Shown: positions 36,839 to 46,400 of the stretch, piece by piece | How the letters are laid out: every line of letters starts with the position of its first letter | Numbering within the stretch: position 1 is the stretch's first letter | NCBI RefSeq assembly: GCF_008933165.1 | Contig: NZ_WBVQ01000002.1 | Span: forward strand, 1,304,229 to 1,368,228 | Source of the DNA: Phaeocystidibacter marisrubri | Lineage (GTDB): Bacteria > Bacteroidota > Bacteroidia > Flavobacteriales > Schleiferiaceae | DNA: 64,000 nt | Reading direction: 5' to 3' | The notes under the pieces: model-generated | The model's input: the letters and a program-made list of their open reading frames with translations, nothing else | Databases searched by the model: none | Told to the model about the DNA's origin: nothing | Made by a program: the position numbers and the translations under genes

Positions 36839-38962
36839 ATGAAGTCTCTCATCGCCATTCTTCTCTTCTGTCTTTCAATTTCATCCCTTTCCCAAACCAC
36901 GTTGACGGTTACCAATCTCAATGACTCTGGACCGGGATCGCTGCGCCAACAGGTGTTCAACTCCAACAGTGGTGATCACATTGTGTTTGATGCCTCTTTG
37001 TTGAATAATGGAAGCGACACCTTATTCTTGAATTTCCCAATTATTGTTGATAATGGATTAAGTATAACTGGACTTATTCGAGGAGGTGATACTTTGTTTA
37101 TCAGCGGTCACGACTCAACGCAGATCTTTTACATGGACTTTTCCAACATCCCAGGTCAGGAAGTGTACCTGGATAGTTTGGCGGTGATTGATGCGAAGAA
37201 ATATGCGCAGGATGGATCAGTGACGAATCACAATGGTGGAGCCATTTTTGTGTCAAACCTTGATTTATTAACCATTGCAAACTCACTTTTTGAAAATTGT
37301 CGAACTACAGGAAGTGGTAACGGAGGTGCTATTTTCAGCACACATACTCCTCTTACTATATTTAACACTTCGTTTGTGTCTAATTCTACTGGTAGCACAA
37401 CAGTTGGAAACATGGATATTAGGGGGGGCGCAATTGAACTACGGAATAGTTCATTATCCCTATCTAACTGTACGTTTAAGAAGAATCATTCTTTTGATCG
37501 CGGTGGAGCCGTTTATTTGAATACAGGTGACTTTGTAGTGATTAACTCCACTTTTATAGAGAATCGTATTGGTCCTGATTTTTACGCTATGGGGGGGGCA
37601 ATTTGTGCATTTGGTGACTTTGAAGGAATAATCGAGAATTCTGTTTTCACAGGTAATAGTACATCAGGGAATGGCGGAGCACTACGCTTCATTAGTTTTT
37701 CAGTTTTTAACTCCAATGTCCTTATATCTAATTCATTATTAAATAGAAATGTTTCTGCGGGTATTGGAAGTGCATTGTTTTCTACAGAAGTTAATTGCTC
37801 CATTAATCGCTCGAGTATTGTCGAGAATAAGTCAATATCTGCTGGGACAGAGCCGGTACACATTGTTGGCGCTGTACTTGAGTTGAATGAGACGTCCATT
37901 ACTAAAAATGAAACCAATCAGAACTCTGGAGTTTTGAATATGCGAAATGGGGAGCTCCATATTCGTAATTCAACTATTTATAACAATGTTGGAGGAAGTA
38001 ATGTTGAAGCCATTAATTTGGGAACTAATCCGATGGATTCAGTAAGTATTTCGAGTTCAATTATTACTCATAATGGTTCACCTACTATAAGTCCAGATCC
38101 CAACATCAACTCCCTCGGCAACAACATCTTCTCCGACTCACCTTCATTTGCCATAGCCAGCGACCAAACCAATATCGATTCCACAACGCTAGCCTTAGAA
38201 CCACTAGCCATGAATGGAGGGCTAACGCCAACGATGCTTCCGGGTCCAACAAGTGTGGCCTTGAACATGGGTAACCCCACAGATTTCTCAGACGCACAAA
38301 ATGGCCCCATCTATGGTCGCAGAGATATAGGTGCCGCCGAACGACCTGTCATTTCATATGATACCACTTCTGCGTGTACTCCTGTGAGCTGGTGGGGAAA
38401 CACCTATGGCACGGCGGGAACATATTTAGATACCGCTTACAATGCGAACTCCATTGACTCTGTTGGAGTATTGGTGCTAGAACTTCAAGACACTTCCGTT
38501 TTTGATCTCGATGGAACTTTGTATGCCAGTGAAGAGGATACCAATACCACCTATCAATGGGTGGATTGCGACAACAACTACGCTGTCATTGTCGGCGCTA
38601 CAAGTCGAGGTTTTCTTCCACCAGCCAATGGTAACTACGCCGTGATTCTTACCAATCAAAACTGCGTAGATACCTCCTCTTGCATCAGTTACAATCGCTT
38701 TAGTATTTCCGAAAGAAGTACAACTGAAGATTGGTTGACATTTTATCCCAACCCAACGTCGGGAGTCATTCACTATTCATTCACTGGTAATGCACCGATG
38801 CAAGTAGAGGTGCTTGATCTAAGCGGGCGCAATGTCACGACGTTTGAACTTGATGGAGAAACAACTCTTCAGCTTCCGAGTCTTGCTAATGGCACGTACC
38901 TCTTGCGTTGGATGGGAAGTCAAGGTGAGGTTCAGGTGGATAGGATTTGTGTGGTTGAGTAG
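36839..38962 (+). CDS. Type IX-secreted parallel beta-helix protein
   Basis: A 707-aa protein with a signal peptide (MKSLIAILLFCLSISSLSQ). Residues about 20-500 are rungs of a right-handed beta-helix with repeated GGAI/NSTF/NNVG motifs (HNGGAIFVSN, GNGGAIFSTH, GGAVYLNTG, GGAICAFGD), as in polymorphic outer-membrane and pectate-lyase-like proteins, ending with a GRRDIGAAE motif typical of choice-of-anchor Q proteins. A beta-sandwich linker follows (CTPVSWWGNTYG). The last 80 residues (WLTFYPNPTSGVIHYSF to VDRICVVE) are a type A type IX sorting domain. It is probably an adhesin or carbohydrate-binding surface protein; no catalytic residues identified. Two poly-G tracts lie inside the gene. It is divergent from the Rhs operon. 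Confidence 0.85.
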   Translation: MKSLIAILLFCLSISSLSQTTLTVTNLNDSGPGSLRQQVFNSNSGDHIVFDASLLNNGSDTLFLNFPIIVDNGLSITGLIRGGDTLFISGHDSTQIFYMDFSNIPGQEVYLDSLAVIDAKKYAQDGSVTNHNGGAIFVSNLDLLTIANSLFENCRTTGSGNGGAIFSTHTPLTIFNTSFVSNSTGSTTVGNMDIRGGAIELRNSSLSLSNCTFKKNHSFDRGGAVYLNTGDFVVINSTFIENRIGPDFYAMGGAICAFGDFEGIIENSVFTGNSTSGNGGALRFISFSVFNSNVLISNSLLNRNVSAGIGSALFSTEVNCSINRSSIVENKSISAGTEPVHIVGAVLELNETSITKNETNQNSGVLNMRNGELHIRNSTIYNNVGGSNVEAINLGTNPMDSVSISSSIITHNGSPTISPDPNINSLGNNIFSDSPSFAIASDQTNIDSTTLALEPLAMNGGLTPTMLPGPTSVALNMGNPTDFSDAQNGPIYGRRDIGAAERPVISYDTTSACTPVSWWGNTYGTAGTYLDTAYNANSIDSVGVLVLELQDTSVFDLDGTLYASEEDTNTTYQWVDCDNNYAVIVGATSRGFLPPANGNYAVILTNQNCVDTSSCISYNRFSISERSTTEDWLTFYPNPTSGVIHYSFTGNAPMQVEVLDLSGRNVTTFELDGETTLQLPSLANGTYLLRWMGSQGEVQVDRICVVE
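37422..37428 (+). repeat. Poly-G tract (7 G) in coding sequence
   Basis: Seven G in a row encode the Gly-Gly of RGGAIEL in a beta-helix rung. Tracts of this kind can slip and shift the frame. Confidence 0.7.
37591..37598 (+). repeat. Poly-G tract (8 G) in coding sequence
   Basis: Eight G in a row encode part of MGGAICAF, another beta-helix rung. With the frame as given, the gene is on. Confidence 0.7.
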
Positions 38963-38976
38963 GGTGTTGGATTAAA

Positions 38977-39019
38977 GGGTTTTAGAGGTTTTAGGGGTTT
39001 TAGGAGTTTAAGAGGTTTA
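38977..39019. repeat. Short purine-rich tandem repeat
   Basis: Four to five imperfect copies of a 9-11 bp TTTTAGAGG/TTTTAGGGG-like unit lie between the convergent beta-helix and GNAT genes. The rest of the 148-bp gap holds nothing else I recognise. Confidence 0.5.
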
Positions 39020-39110
39020 TGGTGCTTCGAGGGTTTGTCAATGGCGAGAGGTTTAGCCTAGAGTCTATGGGGTAATGAGTGTTTCACTCAGCTATAATGA
39101 TCCAGTGGGG

Positions 39111-39659
39111 CTATTGACCAACTGCTGCCTCATTGCTCAGCAAACTAAACAAGTACAAATCGAAGAATTCCTCTTCAAAATAGACACAATGGCGAAGGGT
39201 GCCTTCTTTATGGAAGCCGCATTTTTCGAGCACACGGATGCTGGCTTTGTTGGAAGTGCGTGCATAGGCTTCCATTCTGTGAATGTTCATGTGCTCATAG
39301 CCATAGGCGAGACACGCTTTGACGGCTTCGGTCATGTAACCATGGCCAACAAAGTTGAGGTCCATTCCATACCCTACTTCAGCAAGCCTGTTGGATTTTT
39401 CCCAGCGCCACATACCCGCATATCCAATGGGTTCGCCGGTAGATTTTAGTTCTAGTATCCATTGAACGCCCGTGTCGTTGGCGTAGCGATCTAGTACGTT
39501 TTGCAAAAATGCTTCAGCTTCAGAAACATCCTTAAGCAATGGCCTGTTCATGAATTCCATGAAGGCTGGACTGGAACGCAAGGTGAACATCCACGGTGCA
39601 TCTTTTAACGAAGCGGGCCGTAAGCGCAGACGATCGGTTTCCAGGGTGGGGATTTCCAT
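39111..39659 (-). CDS. GNAT acetyltransferase, RimJ/RimL type
   Basis: A 182-aa protein with the layout of ribosomal-protein-type N-acetyltransferases: ETDRLRLRPASLKDA at the start, GEPIGYAGMWRW (beta-4), VGYGMDLNFVGHGYMTEAVK (the acetyl-CoA binding region, here GHGYMTEA), and the C-terminal NKASIRVLEKCGFHKEG with the conserved Asn-Xaa-Xaa-Ser and CGF. Such enzymes acetylate protein N-termini or small amines; the substrate is not readable. It starts 2 bp after gpsA, so it is the last gene of the M28-gpsA-GNAT cluster. Confidence 0.85.
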   Translation of the reverse strand: MEIPTLETDRLRLRPASLKDAPWMFTLRSSPAFMEFMNRPLLKDVSEAEAFLQNVLDRYANDTGVQWILELKSTGEPIGYAGMWRWEKSNRLAEVGYGMDLNFVGHGYMTEAVKACLAYGYEHMNIHRMEAYARTSNKASIRVLEKCGFHKEGTLRHCVYFEEEFFDLYLFSLLSNEAAVGQ

Positions 39660-39661
39660 AT

Positions 39662-40672
39662 TTAGGAGAGCTTTTCAGCCAAGGCTGCCATAACCTTTCG
39701 CGGGTTCTTTCCTTCGTAAAGGATTTTGTAAACGGCATTGGATATAGGCATCTTCACTTCGTAATCACGCTTTACACTCTTGATAAGCTTGGTGGCATAG
39801 TATCCTTCCGCTACCATGTTCATCTCTAACATGGCTGAACGAACGGTGTAGCCCTTGCCTATCATGGTTCCAAAGAGACGGTTTCTACTGAATTGAGAGT
39901 AAGCTGTAACAAGTAGGTCGCCCAAATATGCAGAGCCAGTAATGTCACGCTTAATAGGGTGAACGGCTTTGATGAATTTCTTCATCTCGCGGGTGGCGTT
40001 GCTTACCAATACAGCCTGAAAATTGTCGCCGTAGCCTAAGCCGTGACAAATACCGGCAGCAAGCGAGTAGATATTCTTAAGGACGGCCGCATATTCAGTA
40101 CCGTAGATGTCATCTGAGGTTGAAGTCTTGATGAAATCACAAGCAAGCGACTTGGCCATGAATTTGGCGTGCTCTTTTGTTTGACTCGCTGCAGTGAGAT
40201 AGCTCAATCGTTCCAAAGCAACTTCTTCTGCATGACAAGGTCCCATAATCACCCCAATGTTTTCAATGGGAACATTGTAGTTCTGATTCAGGAATTCGCC
40301 TACAATGACGTTTTCATCTGGAACAATCCCCTTGATGGCAGAAAAGATCACCTTATCGCTGATGGGGACAGAAAGATGCTCAAGCGAAGGTTTTAAGAAG
40401 GCACTCGGTATGGCGAAGATCAAATAATCGGATTCCCCTACCAAGTGGTCTAGATCGGTAGTGATGTCGATTTTTTCTGTTGGTAACTCTATGGATGTGA
40501 GGTACTTTGGGTTGTGGTGGTATCGCTTAACGTGTACCACGCTTTCCTCGTCTCTCATCCACCATCCTACGTAATCGTTGGTTTCACTGAGTATCTTCAC
40601 AAGGGCGGTGGCCCAAGAACCTCCACCAATAACGGAGATGTATGGTTTCTTATCTGTGTCTTCGTTCTGCAT
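39662..40672 (-). CDS. gpsA: Glycerol-3-phosphate dehydrogenase [NAD(P)+]
   Basis: A 336-aa protein, the usual length. The Rossmann start is ISVIGGGSWATALVKIL (GxGxWxxA). Further signatures are FAIPSAFLKPSL, FSAIKGI (substrate loop with Lys), GPCHAEEV (where most have GPSFA/GPCHAxE) and the catalytic Lys region YAAVLKNIYSLAAGICHGLG. It reduces dihydroxyacetone phosphate to sn-glycerol 3-phosphate in the cytoplasm, the entry point of phospholipid synthesis. It lies 8 bp after the M28 peptidase gene and 2 bp before the GNAT gene. Confidence 0.95.
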   Translation of the reverse strand: MQNEDTDKKPYISVIGGGSWATALVKILSETNDYVGWWMRDEESVVHVKRYHHNPKYLTSIELPTEKIDITTDLDHLVGESDYLIFAIPSAFLKPSLEHLSVPISDKVIFSAIKGIVPDENVIVGEFLNQNYNVPIENIGVIMGPCHAEEVALERLSYLTAASQTKEHAKFMAKSLACDFIKTSTSDDIYGTEYAAVLKNIYSLAAGICHGLGYGDNFQAVLVSNATREMKKFIKAVHPIKRDITGSAYLGDLLVTAYSQFSRNRLFGTMIGKGYTVRSAMLEMNMVAEGYYATKLIKSVKRDYEVKMPISNAVYKILYEGKNPRKVMAALAEKLS

Positions 40673-40680
40673 GTGTCTTT

Positions 40681-42318
40681 TTAGAAAGTGAGTTCAAACT
40701 CCATTTCTTTTTCTTCGCGCAACACTTTTACTGTGGTGCTATCGCCGGGTTTGAATGCCCCGAGCGCACGCATGTAGGCGTAAATATCGGCAATGGGATA
40801 TTCACCAAGTTGAGTGATGACGTCATCGGGAAGGAGGCCTGCTTTGGCTGCGGGCTTTCCATCGGTAACGCCATCTACTTTAACCCCAGGGCCGCCAAAG
40901 ATATAATCTGGAATGATACCTAGGGTAACGTTGAATCGAGGGGTTGTGCTCTGCTCTGCGTCATTGGTCTTTTGGAAGGTGAGTTCGTCAGGAATGGCGT
41001 TGGCAATCCTTTCGATGTAATCGGCCACCTCAATCAGTCCTTTGTAGTTGATTTTATCTGGGTCGTCCGACGGTTTGTGATAATCGTCGTGCGTTCCCGT
41101 AAAAAAGTGCAAGACAGGGATGTCTTTTTGGTAGAACGAAGTGTGATCGGAAGCGCCTGTTCCACCCTTGCTCGATGAAATGGCCAATGATGTGGTGTTT
41201 TCACCTTCGATGATATCATCCCATTCTACGGCTGTTCCAGTTCCAGAAATGAGTAGCTCCCGATCTTCACTCAATCGTCCAATCATATCCATGTTGAGCA
41301 TGGCAACTACTTTGGAAAGGTCTACTGTAGGATGTTCAGAGTAATAATCGGAACCAATGAGTCCTCTTTCTTCACCTGAGAAGGCAATAAAGAGCAAGTT
41401 GTGATTGGGTGCAATAGACGTTGCGTTGCGAGCGAGGTAGAGAAGTCCTGTCGTTCCACTGGCATTATCGTCGGCGCCATTGTGAATAGCGGATTCACCG
41501 CGGTAAAGAGAGTTCTCTCCGCCATAGCCCAGATGGTCATAGTGAGCACCAATGATGATGGTGGATTCCATGCCACGGTCGGCGTAACCTATTACATTAT
41601 AGCCCATCACTTGCGCCGGCAAGAGCTGAACACTTATGGAAACTTCGCTTCCATCTACAATGTCTTTAGCATCAGCCATGAACCATGCGGGAAGTCCACT
41701 TGGAATACTAGAGTTGTACGAGCTTTGAGGCGGTTGAGCAGTACGGTCGGTTTGGGTGAAAACAACGCCCACAGCACCGTGTTCCTTTGCATTCGAAATG
41801 CGATAATCCAAGCCGTGATATTTCATGTACTGAGAGTGGGGGTGAATGCCGTCAGGTGAGGAGATGTCGATGATGGCAATTTTACCCTCCACTAACACTT
41901 CGTTGTAATCGTCGTGTTCCAGTTCTGGAGCAGTGATGCCGAAGCCTACGTGTACAGCTTCGCCCTTCGCTGTTGCATTCTCGGAAAAGCGAACAGGGAA
42001 AATGGTTTTGGAAGGATGATATTCCGCGTCTCCAATCTGCAATTGATTGGACTCGGGCATCATGGTCATTGCAATGGGAATGGGGAAGGCTTGGAAATAA
42101 TTCTCTTCTCCCAGTGGAGCGAGTTCAGCATCCTTGAAAACATTCACGATGTGATTGGCTGCCACTATGATTTCACGGGAACCCGGAGAACGACCTTTCA
42201 AACTATCGGAAGCTAGGAAATAGAGGTCGGCACGTGCAGAGTGAATGTCGCCCGATTGAGCAAATGCACAAGGGGATAGAAGCGCTACACTGAAGGTTGC
42301 TAAAAGCCACTTTTTCAT
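40681..42318 (-). CDS. Secreted M28-family zinc aminopeptidase with PDZ domain
   Basis: I take ATG at 42318 (545 aa), since MKKWLLATFSVALLSPCAFA is a signal peptide; the longer frame adds nine residues. The PA-like insert lies at about 130-220 (FGITAPELEHDDYNEV, EGKIAIIDISSPDG). The catalytic M28 domain has IIIGAHYDHLGYG and NGADDNASGTTGLL (first and second zinc ligands), FIAFSGEERGLIGSDYY (catalytic Glu pair), MLNMDMIGRL and GASDHTSFYQKDIPVLHFFTG (last His ligand). A PDZ domain ends the protein (GVKVDGVTDGKPAAKAGLLP). It probably trims peptides in the periplasm or at the surface. It has its own TAnnTTTG box and is followed by gpsA. Confidence 0.9.
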   Translation of the reverse strand: MKKWLLATFSVALLSPCAFAQSGDIHSARADLYFLASDSLKGRSPGSREIIVAANHIVNVFKDAELAPLGEENYFQAFPIPIAMTMMPESNQLQIGDAEYHPSKTIFPVRFSENATAKGEAVHVGFGITAPELEHDDYNEVLVEGKIAIIDISSPDGIHPHSQYMKYHGLDYRISNAKEHGAVGVVFTQTDRTAQPPQSSYNSSIPSGLPAWFMADAKDIVDGSEVSISVQLLPAQVMGYNVIGYADRGMESTIIIGAHYDHLGYGGENSLYRGESAIHNGADDNASGTTGLLYLARNATSIAPNHNLLFIAFSGEERGLIGSDYYSEHPTVDLSKVVAMLNMDMIGRLSEDRELLISGTGTAVEWDDIIEGENTTSLAISSSKGGTGASDHTSFYQKDIPVLHFFTGTHDDYHKPSDDPDKINYKGLIEVADYIERIANAIPDELTFQKTNDAEQSTTPRFNVTLGIIPDYIFGGPGVKVDGVTDGKPAAKAGLLPDDVITQLGEYPIADIYAYMRALGAFKPGDSTTVKVLREEKEMEFELTF

Positions 42319-42342
42319 GGAGTTCAATTTTGAAGCCATGAA

Positions 42343-42350
42343 CAAAGATA
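42343..42350 (-). promoter_or_regulatory. -7 box of the M28-gpsA-GNAT operon
   Basis: TATCTTTG on the minus strand fits TAnnTTTG exactly, 25 bp before the ATG at 42318, in the gap after lspA. No clear -33 TTTG. Confidence 0.45.
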
Positions 42351-42356
42351 GGACTC

Positions 42357-42977
42357 TTAGGCTTGGACTTTCTTTTTGCGCTGGAAGAATAGGAGGAGAA
42401 TTACCCCAACGGTAATGGCACTGTCGGCCAAATTGAAAATAGGTCGGAAGAAGACAAAGTGCTCACCACCCCAAAACGGCACCCAATCGGGTAAGAAGCC
42501 GCGGTAAATAGGGAAGTAGAGCATGTCTACTACGTTTCCTTGAAGGAATCCAGTGTAGCCGCCACCTACTTGGGATATGCCTGTATAACTGACCCATTCT
42601 CCCATTTCGGCATTGTACACAAGACCCGTGTCGAAGATCAATCCGTAAAAGGCAGAGTCAATCATGTTTCCAACCGCACCTGCAAAGATGAGGGCAATGG
42701 CTGTGAGTTGAACACTTCCTGCATTTTTAGCGATGGATCTTTTGAGCCAAATGAAAATCCCTCCAATGGCAAATAACCGGGCGATACTCAGAATGATTTT
42801 CCCCGTATTTCCACCCCATTCCAATCCAAATGCCATACCTGGATTTTCAATGAAGTGAATGTGAAACCACGATGTGATGGGCTCGCTGTGATTGTAGCCC
42901 ATGGTGGTTTTTACCCAAAGTTTCAATGCCTGATCAGCGATGAGAACCGCCAATACAATGAGGAGAGATTTTTTCAA
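42357..42977 (-). CDS. lspA: Lipoprotein signal peptidase (signal peptidase II)
   Basis: A 206-aa membrane protein with four membrane segments. The two catalytic Asp lie in VGNMIDSAFYG and FNLADSAITVG, and the FIENPGMAFGL motif is conserved. It cleaves prolipoproteins before the lipidated Cys, which several immunity candidates in this window need. The loop between the last two segments is long (WVSYTGISQVGGGYTGFLQG), as is usual in Bacteroidota. The only start in reach is a TTG two bases after the stop of the TraR/DksA gene, so translation is probably coupled to it. Confidence 0.95.
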   Translation of the reverse strand: MKKSLLIVLAVLIADQALKLWVKTTMGYNHSEPITSWFHIHFIENPGMAFGLEWGGNTGKIILSIARLFAIGGIFIWLKRSIAKNAGSVQLTAIALIFAGAVGNMIDSAFYGLIFDTGLVYNAEMGEWVSYTGISQVGGGYTGFLQGNVVDMLYFPIYRGFLPDWVPFWGGEHFVFFRPIFNLADSAITVGVILLLFFQRKKKVQA

Positions 42978-42978
42978 A

Positions 42979-43359
42979 TCACTGTTTGTTTTTCGCTTCG
43001 ATGCTAAGCGTTGCGTGTGGAACCAATCGCAGGCGTTCTTTAGAAATCAACTTTCCAGTAACACGGCAGATTCCGTACGTTTTGTTTTCGATTCGGATAA
43101 GAGCATTCTTCAAATCGCGAATGAACTTTTCCTGACGAGAAGCTAGCTGCGAAGCCGTTTCCTTACTCATGGTTTCAGATCCTTCTTCAAAAGATTTGAA
43201 TTGAGGAGAGGTGTCCTCTGTACCGTTGGCAAGGTTGTTTTGGAATTGTTCGCGAAGAATGTGGAGATCTTCTACCGCTTTTTCCATTTTCTCCTGGATG
43301 ATGGCTTTGAATTCATCAAGCTCTTCATCGGAGTATCTAACTTTTGGTTCGTCGCTCAT
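42979..43359 (-). CDS. TraR/DksA-family zinc-finger-like protein
   Basis: ATG at 43359 gives 126 aa (MSDEPKVRYSDEELDEFKAI); the longer frame begins without a fitting start. A coiled coil (KMEKAVEDLHILREQFQNN, then SRQEKFIRDLKNALIRIENK) is followed by TYGICRVTGKLISKERL and RLVPHATLSIEAKN, the DksA-type C-terminal domain in which only one of four zinc Cys remains; this is common in the phylum. Known DksA proteins enter the RNA polymerase secondary channel in the stringent response. It lies between ileS and lspA in one direction. Confidence 0.85.
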   Translation of the reverse strand: MSDEPKVRYSDEELDEFKAIIQEKMEKAVEDLHILREQFQNNLANGTEDTSPQFKSFEEGSETMSKETASQLASRQEKFIRDLKNALIRIENKTYGICRVTGKLISKERLRLVPHATLSIEAKNKQ

Positions 43360-43384
43360 GGCCTCTTTATTAAAACAGAATGTG

Positions 43385-43414
43385 CGAATATAGTTTTTTG
43401 CACCTCTTATCAAA
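43385..43414 (-). promoter_or_regulatory. Promoter of the TraR/DksA-lspA pair
   Basis: On the minus strand TTTG (43414-43411) is followed after 18 bp by TATATTCG (43392-43385), one base from TAnnTTTG. The spacing is right for a Bacteroidota -33/-7 promoter. Confidence 0.45.
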
Positions 43415-43427
43415 GTGCTTTTTTCAC

Positions 43428-46400
43428 TTACACCTTCACAATGTTAATATTCAGTTTGAATTCATCAATCTCTACCTCAGTGGCTTCGCTGTTTTCAGAC
43501 CAGCTCCATCGTTCGGCAAGGACTTCTGAACATACATACGATTCGTTGGCCTCAATGGCTTGCTTCAATTCTTCAGAACCTGAAAATTCTATGGCAATTC
43601 GATCTGTTACATCCAATCCAGAATCTTTTCTGTGGTTCTGAACGCGGTTGACAACTTCACGAGCCAAGCCTTCTTTTGTCAATTCATCGTCTAGCGTAAT
43701 GTCTAACGCTACGGTTACACCGCCTTCTGAAGCAACAAGCATACCTGGAATGTCTGCCGTGCTGATTTCTAGATCGGCTGCTTCCAAGACTACTTCCTGT
43801 CCACCCAGTTCGAGTGTTTTAGAACCTGTGGATTCAATTTCAGAAATAGCCGCAGAATCCATTTGGTTTACGGCGCCTGCAATTTGCTTCATAAGCTGAC
43901 CGTACTTCGGACCGAGGGTTTTGAAGTTCGGTTTGGCTTTCTTAACGAACAATCCGGCAGATTCGTCTACAGCCTCAATTTCTTTGACATTGACCTCAGA
44001 TGCTACTAACCCTTCTATGGCAGAAAGTCTCGCTTTGAATGCGTCATTCAATACGGGAACCATCACTTTGCGAAGCGGCTGGCGAACGCGAATTTTCTCT
44101 TTCTTTCTCAAGCTGAGAACCATGGAGCTCAATTGCTGAGCGAGCTGCATGCGCTTCTCTAGGTCAGCGTCAATGGCAGTGCTATCCACCACAGGGAAGT
44201 CAGAAAGGTGAACGCTCTCGGCCTTGTCTTTACCCGTAGCTGCGTTGAGGTCGCCATACAGTTTCTCCATGTAGAACGGAGCCAAAGGCGCACCCAATTT
44301 TGCAATGGTTTCCAAACAAGTATAGAGGGTTTGGTAGGCCGATAGTTTGTCGGTTCCCATTTCTCCTTTCCAGAAACGACGGCGACATAAGCGCACGTAC
44401 CAGTTGCTGAGTTTATCGTTCACAAAATCTCCTACTGCGCGGAATGCACGAGTGGGCTCATAGTTCTCAAGGCCATCGGTAACTTCGGCAATGAGAGTGT
44501 TGAGTTCGGAGAGAATCCAACGGTCAATTTCGGGACGATCGGTGAGAGGAACGTTCTCTTCGCTGTAGGTAAATCCGTCAACATTGGCATAGAGTGCAAA
44601 GAATGCATAGGTGTTGTACAGTGTTCCGAAGAACTTGCGACGTACCTCTTCTACACCTTGTAGATCGAATCGAAGGTTGTCCCATGGCTGCGCATTGGTA
44701 ATCATGTACCAACGTGCGGCGTCTGGGCCGTATTTATCCATGGTTTCAAATGGATCAATGGCGTTGCCCAATCGCTTGGACATCTTCTGGCCATTTTTGT
44801 CCAATACCAATCCATTGCTTACCACATTCTTGTATGAAATGCGATCGAATACCATGGTGCTAATTGCGTGAAGGGTGAAGAACCAACCTCTGGTTTGGTC
44901 TACGCCTTCGGCGATGAAATCAGCCGGGTAAACTTCGTTGGAATCAACGCGTTCTTTGTTTTCAAATGGATAGTGCATCTGAGCATAAGGCATTGATCCA
45001 GAGTCAAACCACACATCAATCAAGTCGGCTTCGCGCTTCATTGGTTTGCCTGTAGAGCTCACCAAAAGAATGCGATCGGCATACGGACGGTGAAGGTCTA
45101 CTTTGTCGTAGTTTGCTTCTTCCATATTGCCCACTTCAAAGTCGGCGTATGGATTCTCTTCCATGACACCGGCTTCAACAGCCTTGTTGATTTCGGTCAT
45201 CAATTCTTCCATAGAGCCTACAACAATGCGCTCATCGCCTTCTTCGGTACTCCAAATAGGAAGTGGAATGCCCCAGAAGCGAGAACGGCTGAGGTTCCAA
45301 TCGTTTAAGTTTTCCAACCAGTTGCCAAAGCGCCCTGTTCCAGTGCTTGCTGGCTTCCAGTTAATGGTTTTATTGAGTTCAATCAAGCGATCTTTAACGG
45401 CTGTAGATCGAATGAACCAGCTGTCCAATGGATAGTAAAGCACCGGTTTATCGGTTCTCCAACAGTGCGGATAGCTGTGAACGTATTTCTGAACTTTAAA
45501 TGCGCGGTTGGCGGTTTTGAGGTGGATGGCGATTTCTTCATCTACACCCAATTCTGGCATTTCATCGTCGTTGTAGTACTCCTTTTTCACGTACTTGCCA
45601 CCGTGCTCGCCCACGCTTTCGACGAATCTACCTTGAAGGTCAACCAATGGAACGGGGTTGCCATTTTCGTCGAGAATCAACATACCCGGAACGCCGGCCG
45701 CTTTGGCAACCTTGGCGTCATCTGCACCAAAGGTTGGAGCGGTGTGAACGATACCCGTACCGTCTTCGGTGGTAACGAAATCACCTGGAATTACGCGAAA
45801 CGCTTTGTCCGCATCTTCAAAAGGCAGTGCCCATGGAAGGAGTTGTTCGTAGTTCAAGCCCACCAATTCTGAACCGGTGAAAGTGCGAACTACATTCCAA
45901 GGAATATTCTTCTTGTTGCCATCCCAATCCGCAACCTCTCCTTTGTGATCTTCTTTCAGGTAACTGCTCAATAGAGCGGTTGCCAAAACCACTTGTATAG
46001 GATCTCCTGTGTACGGGTTGTAAGTGCGTACAAGGCTGTATTCAATCTTTGGACCTACCGTTAGGGCAGTGTTTGAAGGCAGTGTCCACGGAGTGGTTGT
46101 CCAAGCGAGTAGGAAGGTTTCATCGTTGCCAAAAAGCGCTTTCGATTGCTCGCTTTCAACCACTTTAAATTGAGCCGTAATGGTCGTGTCGGTTACATCG
46201 CGATAGGTACCTGGCATATTCAACTCGTGTGAAGAAAGTCCAGTTCCCGCCTTTGGCGAATACGGCTGAATGGTATATCCCTTGTAGAGCAGGTCTTTGT
46301 TGTGAATTTGCTTCAACAACCACCAAACAGATTCGATGTATTTGGTTTTGTAGGTGATGTACGGATCTTCCATATCCACCCAATAGCCCATGTCTTCGGT

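Noticed and set aside
42979..43359. Loss of zinc Cys in the DksA-type protein as an anomaly
   Set aside because: Bacteroidota TraR/DksA proteins commonly have this one-Cys form, so it is normal for the group.
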